The position numbers were made by a program, and so were the translations under genes. From assembly GCF_002157355.1 (NCBI RefSeq), contig NZ_LYMK01000022.1, positions 45,411 to 109,410 of the forward strand: 64,000 nucleotides of DNA. The letters run 5' to 3'. This DNA is from Variovorax sp. JS1663. Its GTDB lineage: Bacteria; Pseudomonadota; Gammaproteobacteria; Burkholderiales; Burkholderiaceae_C. The notes under the pieces were generated by a model, which did no database searches, was not told the DNA's origin, and worked only from the letters and a program-made list of their open reading frames with translations. Below are positions 46,546 through 57,754 of the stretch, piece after piece (position 1 is the first letter of the stretch; each line of letters opens with the position of its first letter).

Positions 46546-46749
46546 ATGATGACTTGGTTGCGTTGGGTGCTGTGGGTGGTCTGTCTGGCCACCGTGGCCT
46601 CGCTCTGGCTTGCAGGTGCCCTGGGCACCGGCGCGGCGCTCGCGACGGGCGGGGGCAGCCTCCTCCTGTTCGTCTGGCCCGGCCATCGCAGGCGCCGCAC
46701 GGCCCTGCGGTACATCGAGATGGGCAAGCAGCCGATCGGGCTGCACTGA
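46546..46749 (+). CDS. Small two-helix membrane protein
   Basis: A 67-residue protein: helix ~5-25 (WVLWVVCLATVASLWLAGAL), a second around 30-45, then a basic stretch GHRRRRT and a short tail. GGGAGAAA precedes the ATG. I recognise no family. The 200 bp before it are the most AT-rich stretch of this part of the window, consistent with a promoter, although no clean -10 is visible. It is convergent with priA. Confidence 0.65.
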   Translation: MMTWLRWVLWVVCLATVASLWLAGALGTGAALATGGGSLLLFVWPGHRRRRTALRYIEMGKQPIGLH

Positions 46750-46765
46750 GGGCGCCCGGCTTCCC

Positions 46766-48868
<2,103 letters not shown>

Positions 48869-48918
48869 CGCGCGCTTTCCTTCGAACCTGAGGTTAAAGC
48901 AAGTTGGAGCAAAGTAGC

Positions 48919-49082
48919 CTAAGTCGTTGATTTGGCAGCGCTTTGGAGGCCGTCCAGATTTCTTGTGGATAACTTTGTTGATATCGGGGCCGGACTGGCC
49001 GCCAAGCCTTGAGAATCAAGGCTTCCGCTGGAATGCCCGTAAAAAGAGCAAAGTTCAAAACCTATGTAAATCAACAACTTAG
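48919..49082. repeat. Imperfect 15-bp inverted repeat, arms 134 bp apart
   Basis: CTAAGTCGTTGATTT at 48919-48933 pairs with AAATCAACAACTTAG at 49068-49082 in 14 of 15 positions. It would bring the region into a long stem with a loop of 134 bases if transcribed, or serve as two protein sites in opposite order. GAGCAAAGT also occurs twice as a direct repeat (near 48907 and 49046). Confidence 0.5.
49004..49024. repeat. Perfect 9-bp inverted repeat with GAA centre
   Basis: Arms AAGCCTTGA and TCAAGGCTT around GAA. No T-run follows on either strand, so it is not a normal terminator; an operator or an RNA hairpin are the options. It lies between the two DnaA-box-like 9-mers. Confidence 0.5.
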
Positions 49083-49236
49083 CGTTGCCGATGGCACAGG
49101 AGCGGGGCTGCCGAGAACTCAGATGTTTTGGCGCGATGCAACAGCTGTTTTGTGCATAAGTCAGTCCGTCCTCACCATTTGCGCCCTTGACAAACGCGTG
49201 ACAAGCTATCTCAAGTGCTTACAAGGCATAACCGAC

Positions 49237-50343
49237 TCAGGCGCGGCGCAGCGCGCGCGACTGGGCATGGACGGCGGCCACCAGCGCCGAGACGTGGTCG
49301 GGTGGCGTGAACTGGCTGATGCCGTGGCCCAGATTGAAGATGTGGGTCGGGCCCGCCGAGGCCGGATCGGCGTGAGGGCGGCCGAAGGCCTGCAATACCT
49401 TCGCGACCTCGGCCTCGATCTGCGCGGGCGCGGCGAACAGCACGTTGGGGTCGATGTTCCCCTGCAGCGCCTTCGCGCCCGCGCCTTCGCCCACCAGGGC
49501 GCGGGCGCGCCCCAGGTTGACGGTCCAGTCCAGGCCCAGCACCTCGCAGTCGAGCGCGCGCATGTCGTCGAGCCAGAGTCCGCCGCCCTTGGTGAACACG
49601 ATGCGCGGCACCGGCTGGCCGTCCGCGCCCTGGCGCTTGAGCTGCGCCAGCACGCGGGCGGTGGAGGCCAGGCTGAAGTCCTGGAACACGCCGTCGGCCA
49701 GCACGCCGCCCCAGCTGTCGAAGACCATCACGGCCTGCGCGCCGGCGTCGATCTGGGCGTTGAGGTAGGCGGCCACGGCGTCGGCATTCACCGCGAGCAG
49801 GCGATGCATGAGGTCGGGGCGGCTGTAGAGCAGGGTCTTGACCAGCCGGTAGTCGCTGGAGCCGGCGCCCTCGACCATGTAACAGGCCAGGGTCCAGGGG
49901 CTGCCCGAGAAGCCGATCAGGGGCACGCGGCCATCGAGCGCGCGGCGGATGGACGCCACCGCATCGAACACGTAGCGCAGGCGCTCCAGGTCGGGCACCT
50001 GCAGCGCGCCGATGGCGGCCTCGTCGCGCACCGGCCGCGCGAAGCGAGGGCCCTCGCCGGCCTCGAAGGACAGGCCCAGGCCCATCGCGTCGGGCACGGT
50101 GAGGATGTCGGAGAACAGGATCGCCGCGTCGAGCGGATAGCGCGCCAGCGGCTGCAGCGTGACCTCGGTGGCGTAGTCCACGTTCGTCGCCAGCCCCATG
50201 AAGCTGCCGGCCTTCGCGCGCGTGGCCACGTACTCGGGCAGGTAGCGGCCGGCCTGGCGCATCAGCCAGACGGGCGTGTGGTCGGTGGCCTGGCGCCAGC
50301 AGGCGCGCAGGAAGGTGTCGTTCTTCAGGGGGGCGAAAGGCAT
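49237..50343 (-). CDS. hemE: Uroporphyrinogen decarboxylase
   Basis: A 368-residue enzyme of the normal family length. ATG 50343 begins MPFAPLKNDTFLRACW; signature MRQAGRYLPEY near residue 35, then GFSGSPWTLACYMVEG and FNLGHGISQFTPPDHV at the end. It decarboxylates uroporphyrinogen III to coproporphyrinogen III, the step that supplies the HemN substrate. A longer open frame begins upstream but lacks homology. Confidence 0.96.
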   Translation of the reverse strand: MPFAPLKNDTFLRACWRQATDHTPVWLMRQAGRYLPEYVATRAKAGSFMGLATNVDYATEVTLQPLARYPLDAAILFSDILTVPDAMGLGLSFEAGEGPRFARPVRDEAAIGALQVPDLERLRYVFDAVASIRRALDGRVPLIGFSGSPWTLACYMVEGAGSSDYRLVKTLLYSRPDLMHRLLAVNADAVAAYLNAQIDAGAQAVMVFDSWGGVLADGVFQDFSLASTARVLAQLKRQGADGQPVPRIVFTKGGGLWLDDMRALDCEVLGLDWTVNLGRARALVGEGAGAKALQGNIDPNVLFAAPAQIEAEVAKVLQAFGRPHADPASAGPTHIFNLGHGISQFTPPDHVSALVAAVHAQSRALRRA

Positions 50344-50463
50344 CCCTGAATTGTCGCAGGGGTGCATGTTGTGGGGGCAACACCAGCGGCCCGCCAAAGC
50401 CGGTTCCGCGGTGTTCCCCGGGTGGCGCATCCCGAGTTGGGTGCAGCCGGGAGCGCGCCTATT

Positions 50464-51159
50464 TCAGGCTGACTTGTATTTGATGGAGCAGCCGTAGGGG
50501 CGGGTGGTCGCGGCGCTGATGGGCTTGCCGCCGAAGGCCTCGCCCAAGGCCTGATTCACGTAGTTGGTCGCGGTCTTGATGTCGTCCACGCGGCTCGAGG
50601 GAATGCTGTCGATGCCGCCGGCGTACACCAGCGTCCCCTTGGGATCGATGATGAAGAGGTGCGGCGTGGTGCGCGCGGCATAGGCCTGGCCGATCACCCC
50701 GTCCTCGTCCATCAGCACCGCCGTGGGCGCGGCCGACTGCTCCTTCATCCAGGCGTCGAGGGCGGCCGGCTTCAGGTAGTCGCTGGCGGCGCGCTCGGTG
50801 GAATTGACGGACAGCCAGACCACGCCCTTGGCGGTCGCGGCCTTCTGGGTGGCGGGCATGTTGCCGCTGCCGTAGTGCTTGCGCACGAAGGGGCAGCCGG
50901 GATTGGTCCACTCGAGGACCACGAACTTGCCGGCGAAATCGGACAGGCGGTGCTGCTTGCCGCTGGTGTCCACCGCCACGAAATCGGGGGCCTTCTGGCC
51001 CACGGCGGGTGCGGCCACGGCGTTGGCGCCCACCAGGAAGGTGGCGCCGAGGGCCACGGCGGCGGCCATCACGGCGCGCCGGGAGGCCCGGCTGAGCGCC
51101 GCGCGGGCGCGGCGGGCGGCACGGACGGAACGTGAGTCGAGGGTTGACGATGAAGTCAT
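50464..51159 (-). CDS. Exported thioredoxin-like redoxin (AhpC/TSA-type)
   Basis: A 231-residue protein with a long basic N-terminus (residues 1-28, seven Arg) before the hydrophobic stretch AVMAAAVALGATFLVGANA; SRRAVM resembles a Tat signal. The mature part starts APAVGQKAPDF and has a single-Cys site NPGCPFVRKHY, ending with a second Cys in RPYGCSIKYK. Members of this redoxin group sit near DsbD and are believed to act in periplasmic thiol or peroxide chemistry. Start ATG 51159; TTG 51183 is also open. dsbD is 93 bases downstream in the same direction. Confidence 0.85.
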   Translation of the reverse strand: MTSSSTLDSRSVRAARRARAALSRASRRAVMAAAVALGATFLVGANAVAAPAVGQKAPDFVAVDTSGKQHRLSDFAGKFVVLEWTNPGCPFVRKHYGSGNMPATQKAATAKGVVWLSVNSTERAASDYLKPAALDAWMKEQSAAPTAVLMDEDGVIGQAYAARTTPHLFIIDPKGTLVYAGGIDSIPSSRVDDIKTATNYVNQALGEAFGGKPISAATTRPYGCSIKYKSA

Positions 51160-51252
51160 GGTCAGCTTGAGCTCCGATTGCAAATATTCAACTGTCGCGA
51201 CAGCTTAGGACGGTTTCCTCAACCCCTTGTGACAACCCGTGAAGGGGCAGGG

Positions 51253-53439
51253 TCAAAGTCTTGCCAAGGCCGCGCGCAGCTCTTCCTTGCTCAGGATCTC
51301 GGTCAGCACATGGGGGGGCTTGCCAGGCGCCATCAGCACGTAGGCCGGCACGCCGCTGCGGCCCAGCGCGGTCAGCGCGGCGGTGATCTCGGGGTCGCGG
51401 CGGGTCCAGTCGGCGCGCAGCATCGCCACCTTCCTGGCATCGAACTCGGCCAGCACCTCGGTATCGGACAGGGTGCTGCGCTTGTTGTACTGGCAGGTGA
51501 CGCACCAGGCGGCGGTGAAGTCGACGAACACCAGCCGCCCCTCGGCCGCCAGCGCGCTCACCCGTTCGGGCGACCAGGGCTCCCAGCGATCGCCGGTGGC
51601 GGCGGCCACCGCCGGCGGCGCGCTGCGCACCACGTTCCCGCCGATCGCGCCGGCCAGCACCGCGGTGGCCGCGACCAGCAGGCTGGCCAGCACCAGGCGC
51701 GTGCGGCCGCGCAGCGTCAGCGCCCAGACGATCGCGGCCAGGCACACCAGCAGGCCCAGCAGCGCGCCGGCCCCGTCGATGCCGCTTTGCTGGCCCAGCA
51801 CCCAGACCAGCCAGGCCACGGTGGCGAACATCGGGAAGGCCAGCAGGCGGCGCAGGACGTTCATCCACGGGCCGGGCCGCGGCAGCAGGCGCGCCACCGC
51901 CGGCACGAAGCCGGCCGCCAGGTAGGGCAGCGCCAGGCCGAAACCGAGCATCGCGAACGTCAGCAGGGCCTGCGAGGCCGGCAGCCCGATCGCGAAGCCC
52001 ATCGAGGCGCCCATGAAGGGCGCGGTGCAGGGCGAGGCGATCACCACCGCCAGCACGCCGGACAGGAAATCGTTGGCCAGCGGATGCTGCATCTCGGCGC
52101 TGCACACCGAGGAGGGGGCGAGCATGCGGAACTCGAACAGGCCGGCCAGGTTCAGGCCGATCAGCGTGAACAGCGCCGCCAGCACCGCCACCACTGCCGG
52201 CGACTGGAGCTGGAAGCCCCAGCCCAGCTCGGCGCCGGCTGCGCGCAGGCCCAGCATGGCGCCGCCGAGCGCGAGGAAGGAGAGGAGCACGCCGGCGGTG
52301 TACGCCAGCGCCGCCATGCGGTGGCCGCGGTCGTCGTCGGCCCGCCGGGTGAAGCCCAGCACCTTGATCGCCAGCACCGGGAACACGCAGGGCATCAGGT
52401 TGAGCAGCAGCCCGCCGAGCAGGGCCATCAGCAAGGCGGCGGCGAAGCTGCCGGCGGGCCGGGGCGACGACGGCGCGGCGTTGGCTTCCAGCGCCGCCTG
52501 CAGGGCGGGTGAGACCTGGGCACGGGGCGTCACCGCCGGCCAGTTGCCGCTGACCGGCGCCTCGGCGCGCCAGGCCATCGGTTGGCCGGGCTGGCGGTCG
52601 GTCTCGGCCAGGGCGACCACCAGCGGCAGCGTCTCCGGGCTGGCGCTGCGCTGGTCGGCCAGGGGGACGGTGGCGGTCCAGGCGTTGCCGTCCCAGGCCT
52701 GCGTCCAGTCCTTGCCCTGGACCGCGGCGGTGCGGATCAGCTCGCCGACCTCGGGGAAGAACTCCAGTGTCTTGCCCTGCGCGGAAGCCGGCAGGCCCTC
52801 CAGCCGGATCTTGAGCGCCTGGCCTTCGACGGCGACCGATCCCGCCTTGGCCAGCGTGGCGGGCTGTGCGGCCTGCGTGGCATCGAAGGAGGCCTGGTGC
52901 AGCGCGGTCGAGCCCTGCATCGGCAGCTTGAGCAGGAACTCGCCCTCCTCCGGAATGCATTCCTTGCGGCAGACCAGCCAGGAGGCCTTGAGCTTGATGT
53001 CCAGCGTGTCGGCACCGCCGGTCAGGGCGGCGTGGGGCTTGAAGTCCGGCGCCACCGTGAGCGGCACGGGCAGCAGCACGGTGCCCTCGTAGCCGTAGTT
53101 GGCCAGGGTGCCGATCGGGATTTTCTTCGGCACCGGCCAGGCGATCTCGCCGGCCGAGAGGCCCGCCGGCAGCGACCAGTTCAGCTCGGTGGGCAGGCCG
53201 GAATCGCCGGCGTTCTTCCAATAGGTGTGCCACTCGGGCTGGTGCGTGATCTGCAGGCCGACCCAGACCGGCGCACCGGGGGTGACGCCCTGCGGTGCCT
53301 GGGCGACCAGTTCCGCGCGCACGTGCGGGGTGGTGACGACCGACCCGACGCGGGAAGCCAGCTGGGCCGCCGCCGGCAGGCAGACGGCGAGGGTGGAGGC
53401 CAGGAAGGCCGCGAGACGAAGGGAGCGAAGAAAAGCCAT
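51253..53439 (-). CDS. dsbD: Thiol:disulphide interchange protein DsbD-like
   Basis: A 728-residue protein: signal peptide (to AAAQ near 27); a long N-terminal periplasmic part with WLVCRKECIPEEG; eight helices with the electron-carrying cysteines in NLMPCVFPVLAIK and ASPCTAPFMGAS; and a C-terminal thioredoxin fold with AAWCVTCQYNK. It carries reducing power from the cytosol to periplasmic partners. The N-terminal part is longer than in E. coli DsbD, closer to ScsB. AlaX lies upstream by 47 bases. Confidence 0.93.
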   Translation of the reverse strand: MAFLRSLRLAAFLASTLAVCLPAAAQLASRVGSVVTTPHVRAELVAQAPQGVTPGAPVWVGLQITHQPEWHTYWKNAGDSGLPTELNWSLPAGLSAGEIAWPVPKKIPIGTLANYGYEGTVLLPVPLTVAPDFKPHAALTGGADTLDIKLKASWLVCRKECIPEEGEFLLKLPMQGSTALHQASFDATQAAQPATLAKAGSVAVEGQALKIRLEGLPASAQGKTLEFFPEVGELIRTAAVQGKDWTQAWDGNAWTATVPLADQRSASPETLPLVVALAETDRQPGQPMAWRAEAPVSGNWPAVTPRAQVSPALQAALEANAAPSSPRPAGSFAAALLMALLGGLLLNLMPCVFPVLAIKVLGFTRRADDDRGHRMAALAYTAGVLLSFLALGGAMLGLRAAGAELGWGFQLQSPAVVAVLAALFTLIGLNLAGLFEFRMLAPSSVCSAEMQHPLANDFLSGVLAVVIASPCTAPFMGASMGFAIGLPASQALLTFAMLGFGLALPYLAAGFVPAVARLLPRPGPWMNVLRRLLAFPMFATVAWLVWVLGQQSGIDGAGALLGLLVCLAAIVWALTLRGRTRLVLASLLVAATAVLAGAIGGNVVRSAPPAVAAATGDRWEPWSPERVSALAAEGRLVFVDFTAAWCVTCQYNKRSTLSDTEVLAEFDARKVAMLRADWTRRDPEITAALTALGRSGVPAYVLMAPGKPPHVLTEILSKEELRAALARL

Positions 53440-53486
53440 GCCGGTCGGTCGGAGCGTGCGCGGGGAGCGAAGTTCCGGTGTCCCGC

Positions 53487-54230
53487 TCAGGCGGCCCAGC
53501 CCAGCACCACCCGTCGGGTGTTGGCGCTCTTTTTCTCGATCTTGGTCACGACCACCGCGCCGATCTCGCTCGTGTTCGCCACGTGGGTGCCGCCACAGGG
53601 CTGGAAATCGATCGCCTGGGGCTCGCCGATGCGGATGGTGCGCACGGTGCCGGTGCCGCGCGGCGGCTGCACGCTCATGCTCTTGACCAGGGCAGGGTTG
53701 GCGTCGAGCTCGGCGTCGGTGATGGCGCCGACGGCCAGCGGATGGCCGGCGGCCACCAAACGGGCCAGGCCGGCGCTGAGGGCTTCCTTGTCCAGTGGCT
53801 CGGTCATGTGGAAGTCCAGGCGCGCGTACTCGGGGGTGATGGAGCAGCCGTCCACCGGCTGGGGCACCAGGTGGCACAGCAGGTGGGTGGCGGTGTGGAA
53901 GCGCATCAGCTTGTGGCGGCGCGTCCAGTCGATGCGTGCCGTGACCGCGTCGCCCGGCTTCAGCGCTTCCAGCAGGCCGGCCTGGCCGGGGGCCGGCAGG
54001 TGGACGATCTCGTCCGTCGGCCGGCCTTCGGCGTCCTTGGCCTTGCGCGTGTCGGCGATCGCCAGCTCGCGCCCGTCCGCCAGCACCAGGTGGCCGCTGT
54101 CGCCGGCCTGTCCGCCGCCCAGCGGGTAGAACACCGTGCGGTCCAGCACGATGCCCGTCTCGTCGATGCGCAGCACGCGGGCTTCGCAGGCGCGCAGGTA
54201 GGCATCGGAGCGGAACAGGTCGTCGGTCAT
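53487..54230 (-). CDS. Alanyl-tRNA editing protein AlaX
   Basis: A 247-residue free-standing editing domain with both zinc motifs: RFHTATHLLCH (H-x3-H) and CGGTHV (C-x3-H). The N-terminal ~90 residues form the extra beta-barrel of the longer AlaX type (TVFYPLGGGQAGDSG is conserved with AlaRS). It removes Ser or Gly mischarged on tRNA-Ala. ATG 54230 is chosen; upstream sequence lacks homology. Same direction as dsbD. Confidence 0.92.
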   Translation of the reverse strand: MTDDLFRSDAYLRACEARVLRIDETGIVLDRTVFYPLGGGQAGDSGHLVLADGRELAIADTRKAKDAEGRPTDEIVHLPAPGQAGLLEALKPGDAVTARIDWTRRHKLMRFHTATHLLCHLVPQPVDGCSITPEYARLDFHMTEPLDKEALSAGLARLVAAGHPLAVGAITDAELDANPALVKSMSVQPPRGTGTVRTIRIGEPQAIDFQPCGGTHVANTSEIGAVVVTKIEKKSANTRRVVLGWAA

Positions 54231-54352
54231 CGCCTGAATGGTAGCGGGGCCGCCGCGACGGGGTGTGCCCACGCCGGAATTCGCCCACAGCCGACATTTT
54301 TCGGGGCCGGGGCCCGGATCATCGCGGGCAGCGATTGCCTTCCAAGGATTTC

Positions 54353-55696
54353 ATGGCCATGAAACGATCCATCCCTCTGCTCACCATCGCCGCCGTGTGC
54401 ATCGCCGCGCTGCTCCAGGCCGGCTGCGGCGAGACAGCCAAGCTGCCGCACGAGGCGGGCGTCGGCCCCACGCCGCAGCTGCCGGCGCCCAACAAGACGC
54501 TGATGCCGACCGTTCACATCGCGCCCGCCGTGGGCTGGGCGGACGCCGCCGGCCCGACCGCGCCGCCCGGCTTCACCGTCACGGCCCTGGCCCGCGGGCT
54601 GGACCATCCGCGCTGGGTCCATACGCTGCCCAACGGCGACGTGCTGGTGGTCGAGAGCAACAAGCCGCCCAAGCCCGAATCGTCGGACGACGGCATGCTC
54701 AAGAAGATCCGCTCGAAGATCATGGGCATGGTCCAGAAGCGCGCCGGTGCCATGGCGCCCAGCGCCAACCGCATCACGCTGCTGCGCGATGCCGACGGGG
54801 ACGGCGTGGCCGAGGTGCGCCAGGTGTTCCTGCAGAACCTGATGTCGCCCTTCGGCGTGGCGTTGGTGGGCAACGAGCTCTTCATCGCCAACGCCGATGC
54901 GCTGGTGAAGGTGCCGTACACCGAGGGCCAGACCCGCATCGATGCCGCACCGGTCAAGGTGACCGACCTGCCCGCCGGCCTCAACCACCACTGGACCAAG
55001 AACGTGATCGCCAACCGCGAGGGCACCAAGCTCTACGTGACGGTGGGCTCCAACAGCAACGTCGGCGAGAACGGCCTCGCCGCCGAGGAAGGCCGCGCGG
55101 CGATCTGGGAGGTCGACGCCAGGAGCGGCGAGAAGCGCCTCTTCGCCGGCGGCCTGCGCAATCCCAACGGCATGGCCTGGGAGCCCGACACCAACGTGCT
55201 GTGGACCGTGGTCAACGAGCGCGACGAGATCGGCAGCGACCTCGTGCCCGACTACCTCAGCTCGGTGAAGGACGGGGCCTTCTACGGCTGGCCGTGGAGC
55301 TACTACGGCGGCATCGTGGACGTGCGGGTGCAGCCGCAGCGTCCCGACATGGTCGCCAAGGCGGTGGCGCCCGACTATGCCCTGGGCGCCCACGTCGCCT
55401 CGCTGGGCCTGGCGTTCTCGCATCCGCGCGGCATGCCGGCGGAGTTCGCCAACGGGGCCTTCATTGGCGAGCATGGCTCGTGGAACCGCAAGCCGCTCGC
55501 GGGCTACAAGGTGGTTTTCGTGCCCTTCATCGGCGGCCGGCCCAGCGGGCCGCCGGTGGACTTCCTGACCGGATTCCTGAGCGCCGACGAGAAGGCGCAG
55601 GGCCGCCCGGTCGGCGTGGCGCTGGACAAGGGCGGCGCCCTGCTGGTGGCCGACGACGTGGGCAATGCCGTCTGGCGGGTGGCGCGGGCGAAGTAG
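54353..55696 (+). CDS. PQQ-dependent sugar dehydrogenase-like lipoprotein
   Basis: A 447-residue protein with a lipobox (LLQAGCGE, Cys at residue ~25) and a six-bladed propeller of the soluble glucose/sorbosone dehydrogenase type: GLDHPRWVHTLPNGDVLVVE, NHHWTKNVIAN, GLRNPNGMAWEP, FYGWPWSYYGG and GEHGSWNRKP. Conserved His and Asn/Trp at these turns fit PQQ and Ca2+ binding. It would oxidise sugars or alcohols in the periplasm. The start is ATG 54353 or 54359 (MAMKRS), both after AAGGA. Convergent with the next gene. Confidence 0.9.
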   Translation: MAMKRSIPLLTIAAVCIAALLQAGCGETAKLPHEAGVGPTPQLPAPNKTLMPTVHIAPAVGWADAAGPTAPPGFTVTALARGLDHPRWVHTLPNGDVLVVESNKPPKPESSDDGMLKKIRSKIMGMVQKRAGAMAPSANRITLLRDADGDGVAEVRQVFLQNLMSPFGVALVGNELFIANADALVKVPYTEGQTRIDAAPVKVTDLPAGLNHHWTKNVIANREGTKLYVTVGSNSNVGENGLAAEEGRAAIWEVDARSGEKRLFAGGLRNPNGMAWEPDTNVLWTVVNERDEIGSDLVPDYLSSVKDGAFYGWPWSYYGGIVDVRVQPQRPDMVAKAVAPDYALGAHVASLGLAFSHPRGMPAEFANGAFIGEHGSWNRKPLAGYKVVFVPFIGGRPSGPPVDFLTGFLSADEKAQGRPVGVALDKGGALLVADDVGNAVWRVARAK

Positions 55697-55717
55697 GGGC
55701 TCCGCGCGCCTGGAGGC

Positions 55718-56728
55718 CTAGAAGCCCGCCAGCACCACCTTGCCCTGCGCCTTGCCGCTCTCGATCAGCGCATGGGCCTTGCGCAGGTTGGCGGCGTTGA
55801 TCGTCCCGAAGCTCGCGTTGGCCGTGGTGCGGATGCGTCCGGCGTCCACCAGCGCGGCGACCTCGGCCAGCAGCTCGCCCTGGCGGGCCATGTCGGGCGT
55901 CTCGAACTTCGAGCGGGTGAACATCATCTCCCAGTGCAGCGAGATCGACTTGCCCTTGAGCGGCATCGCGTCGAGCGCCGGGGCGTCGTCGATCACCGCC
56001 AGCTGGCCCTGCGGGCGCAGGCTTTCGATGATCTGGGCGTAGTGGCGCGGCGTCTCCGTCAGTGCAGCCACCATGTCCACTTCGCCAAGGCCCGCGGCGC
56101 GCAGCTCGGCGGCCAGCGGCTTTGCGTGATCGATCACCGCGTGCGCACCCAGGGACAGGCACCATGCGCGCGTCTCGGCGCGCGAGGCGGTGGCGATCAC
56201 GCGCAACTGGGTGAGCTGGCGCGCCAGTTGGATCAGGATGGAGCCGACCCCGCCGGCCCCGCCGATGATCAGGAGCGTCTGTCCGGCGCCGCCGTTCTTC
56301 GGCACCCGCAGCCGGTCGAACAGCAGCTCGTAGGCGGTGATGGTGGTCAGCGGCAGGGCGGCCGCCTGGGCGTCGTCGAGGCTGTGCGGGGCGTGGGCTG
56401 CGATGCGCTCGTCCACCACGTGGAGCTCGCTGTTGGCGCCGGGGCGGATGATCGAGCCCGCGTAGTACACCCGGTCGCCGGGCCGGAAGCCGGTGACCGA
56501 GGCGCCGACCGCCTCGACCGTGCCGACGGCGTCCCAGCCCAGCACCTTGGCCTGGCCGGCCTCCGGCGCGACGCCCTTGCGGATCTTGGTGTCGACCGGG
56601 TTCACCGACACCGCCTTCACCCGTACCAGCAGGTCGCGCGGTGCCGGCGTGGGCGCGGGCAGCGCGAGGTCCTCGAGCGAAGCGGGATCGTCGATGGGGA
56701 GAGATTGGCGGTAGCCGACGGCTTTCAT
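55718..56728 (-). CDS. Zinc-binding-type alcohol dehydrogenase/quinone oxidoreductase
   Basis: A 336-residue MDR-superfamily enzyme: SVNPVDTKIRKG near residue 45, GWDAVGTVEAVG, and the NAD(P)H-binding GGAGGVGSILIQLA. The catalytic-zinc ligands of classical alcohol dehydrogenases are not evident, so it is of the ZADH/quinone-reductase type. Divergent from the LysR gene, 90 bp away, and likely its target. Confidence 0.9.
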   Translation of the reverse strand: MKAVGYRQSLPIDDPASLEDLALPAPTPAPRDLLVRVKAVSVNPVDTKIRKGVAPEAGQAKVLGWDAVGTVEAVGASVTGFRPGDRVYYAGSIIRPGANSELHVVDERIAAHAPHSLDDAQAAALPLTTITAYELLFDRLRVPKNGGAGQTLLIIGGAGGVGSILIQLARQLTQLRVIATASRAETRAWCLSLGAHAVIDHAKPLAAELRAAGLGEVDMVAALTETPRHYAQIIESLRPQGQLAVIDDAPALDAMPLKGKSISLHWEMMFTRSKFETPDMARQGELLAEVAALVDAGRIRTTANASFGTINAANLRKAHALIESGKAQGKVVLAGF

Positions 56729-56763
56729 GGGCGGGTTCCTTGGAGAACGATGATTGCCAGCCA

Positions 56764-56792
56764 CTGTAGATGCTCGTGCTTCATTTGATAAT
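56764..56792 (+). promoter_or_regulatory. Candidate promoter of the LysR gene
   Basis: CTGTAG (56764-56769) and GATAAT (56787-56792) with a 17-bp spacer; the -10 is good, the -35 weak. Start near 56799, twenty bases before ATG 56819. The gap to the divergent dehydrogenase gene is only 90 bp. Confidence 0.4.
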
Positions 56793-56818
56793 ACCGGCCG
56801 GATTTGCATCACATTCAA

Positions 56819-57754
56819 ATGAAGATTGAAAATATCTCCGACCTGCTCGTGCTGGTGCACACCGCGCGCGGTGGCACGCTCACCGCGGCGGCACGCAGCC
56901 TGGGCTTGACCCCGGCCGCCGCCAGCGCCGCGCTGAAGCGGCTGGAGACGCAGCTGGGCGCCCGCCTCTTCGAGCGCTCGACCCGGGCCATGCGCCTCAC
57001 CGCCCAGGGCCAAACCCTGCTCGACTACGCGAGCCGGGCCTTCGAGCTGCTGGCGGAAGGCGAGTCGCTCGTGACGGCCGACCGCGGTGCGCTGGTCGGC
57101 ATGCTGCGCGTGGCTGCGCCCTCGGACCTCACGCGCGGCGCGCTGCTGCCCTGGTTCGACGAGTTCCTGGAAGCCCATCCGGGCCTGCAGCTCGCGCTGT
57201 CGGTGGGCGACCGGCCGCTGGACGTCACGCGCGACGAGGTCGACGTCGCGCTGCGCTACGGCGCCCTGGCCGACTCGCGCCTGGTGGCCCGCAAGCTCGC
57301 CGATTCCAGGCCGGTGCTGTGCGCTGCGCCGGCCTACCTGCAGCGGCATCCGGCGCCGCAGGTGCCGCAGGACCTGCTGCAGCACAACTGCCTGACCTTC
57401 CACCGCAGCGGGCGGCGCCAGCGGCTGTGGCGCTTCGCCCGGCACGGCCAGTGGACGGAGGTGCGGGTGGACGGCGACCGCATCGCCGACGACGCTTCGC
57501 TGGCGCGCCAATGGGCCGTCGAGGGACGGGGCATCACGCTGAAGTCGATGCTCGACGTGCGCAGCGACGAAGCCTCGGGCGCCCTGGTGCGCTTGCTCCC
57601 GGAGTGGGACACCGAGTCCTATCCACTGCATGCCCTGCTGCCGAGCGGCCGTTTCGTGCCGGCGCGCGTGGGGGCGCTGGTGGATTTCCTGGCCGCGAAG
57701 TTTGCGCAGTGCTTGCCGCTCGCGGGCGGCGCGGCCACTAAGATCGCCGCATGA
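56819..57754 (+). CDS. LysR-family transcription regulator
   Basis: A 311-residue LTTR: winged helix at residues 1-60 (GTLTAAARSLGLTPAAASAALKRLE) and a co-inducer domain from ~90, with PWFDEFLEAHPGLQLAL. ATG 56819 begins MKIENISDLLV; a TTG 15 bases upstream is also open. It probably controls the divergent dehydrogenase. Its stop overlaps the creatininase start (ATGA), so the two are coupled. Confidence 0.93.
   Translation: MKIENISDLLVLVHTARGGTLTAAARSLGLTPAAASAALKRLETQLGARLFERSTRAMRLTAQGQTLLDYASRAFELLAEGESLVTADRGALVGMLRVAAPSDLTRGALLPWFDEFLEAHPGLQLALSVGDRPLDVTRDEVDVALRYGALADSRLVARKLADSRPVLCAAPAYLQRHPAPQVPQDLLQHNCLTFHRSGRRQRLWRFARHGQWTEVRVDGDRIADDASLARQWAVEGRGITLKSMLDVRSDEASGALVRLLPEWDTESYPLHALLPSGRFVPARVGALVDFLAAKFAQCLPLAGGAATKIAA

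Larger units (their letters stand above)
48869..49236. other. 368-bp non-coding stretch between hemE and priA with DnaA-box-like 9-mers
   Basis: No supported gene is seen. The stretch is much more AT-rich than its surroundings. It holds TGTGGATAA (48964-48972) and TGTGCATAA (49151-49159), both full matches on the reverse strand to the DnaA box scheme TTAT-N-CACA, plus two inverted repeats listed separately. It must include the hemE 3' end and the priA promoter. The +strand frame that crosses it runs antisense to hemE and is a shadow. Confidence 0.6.

Noticed and set aside
48869..49236. Replication origin
   Set aside because: Only two DnaA-box-like 9-mers, and neither dnaA, dnaN nor gyrB nearby; reported only as an unexplained gap.
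49009..50349. 446-codon plus-strand frame over hemE
   Set aside because: Antisense to hemE, which is fully conserved; the plus frame has no motif.
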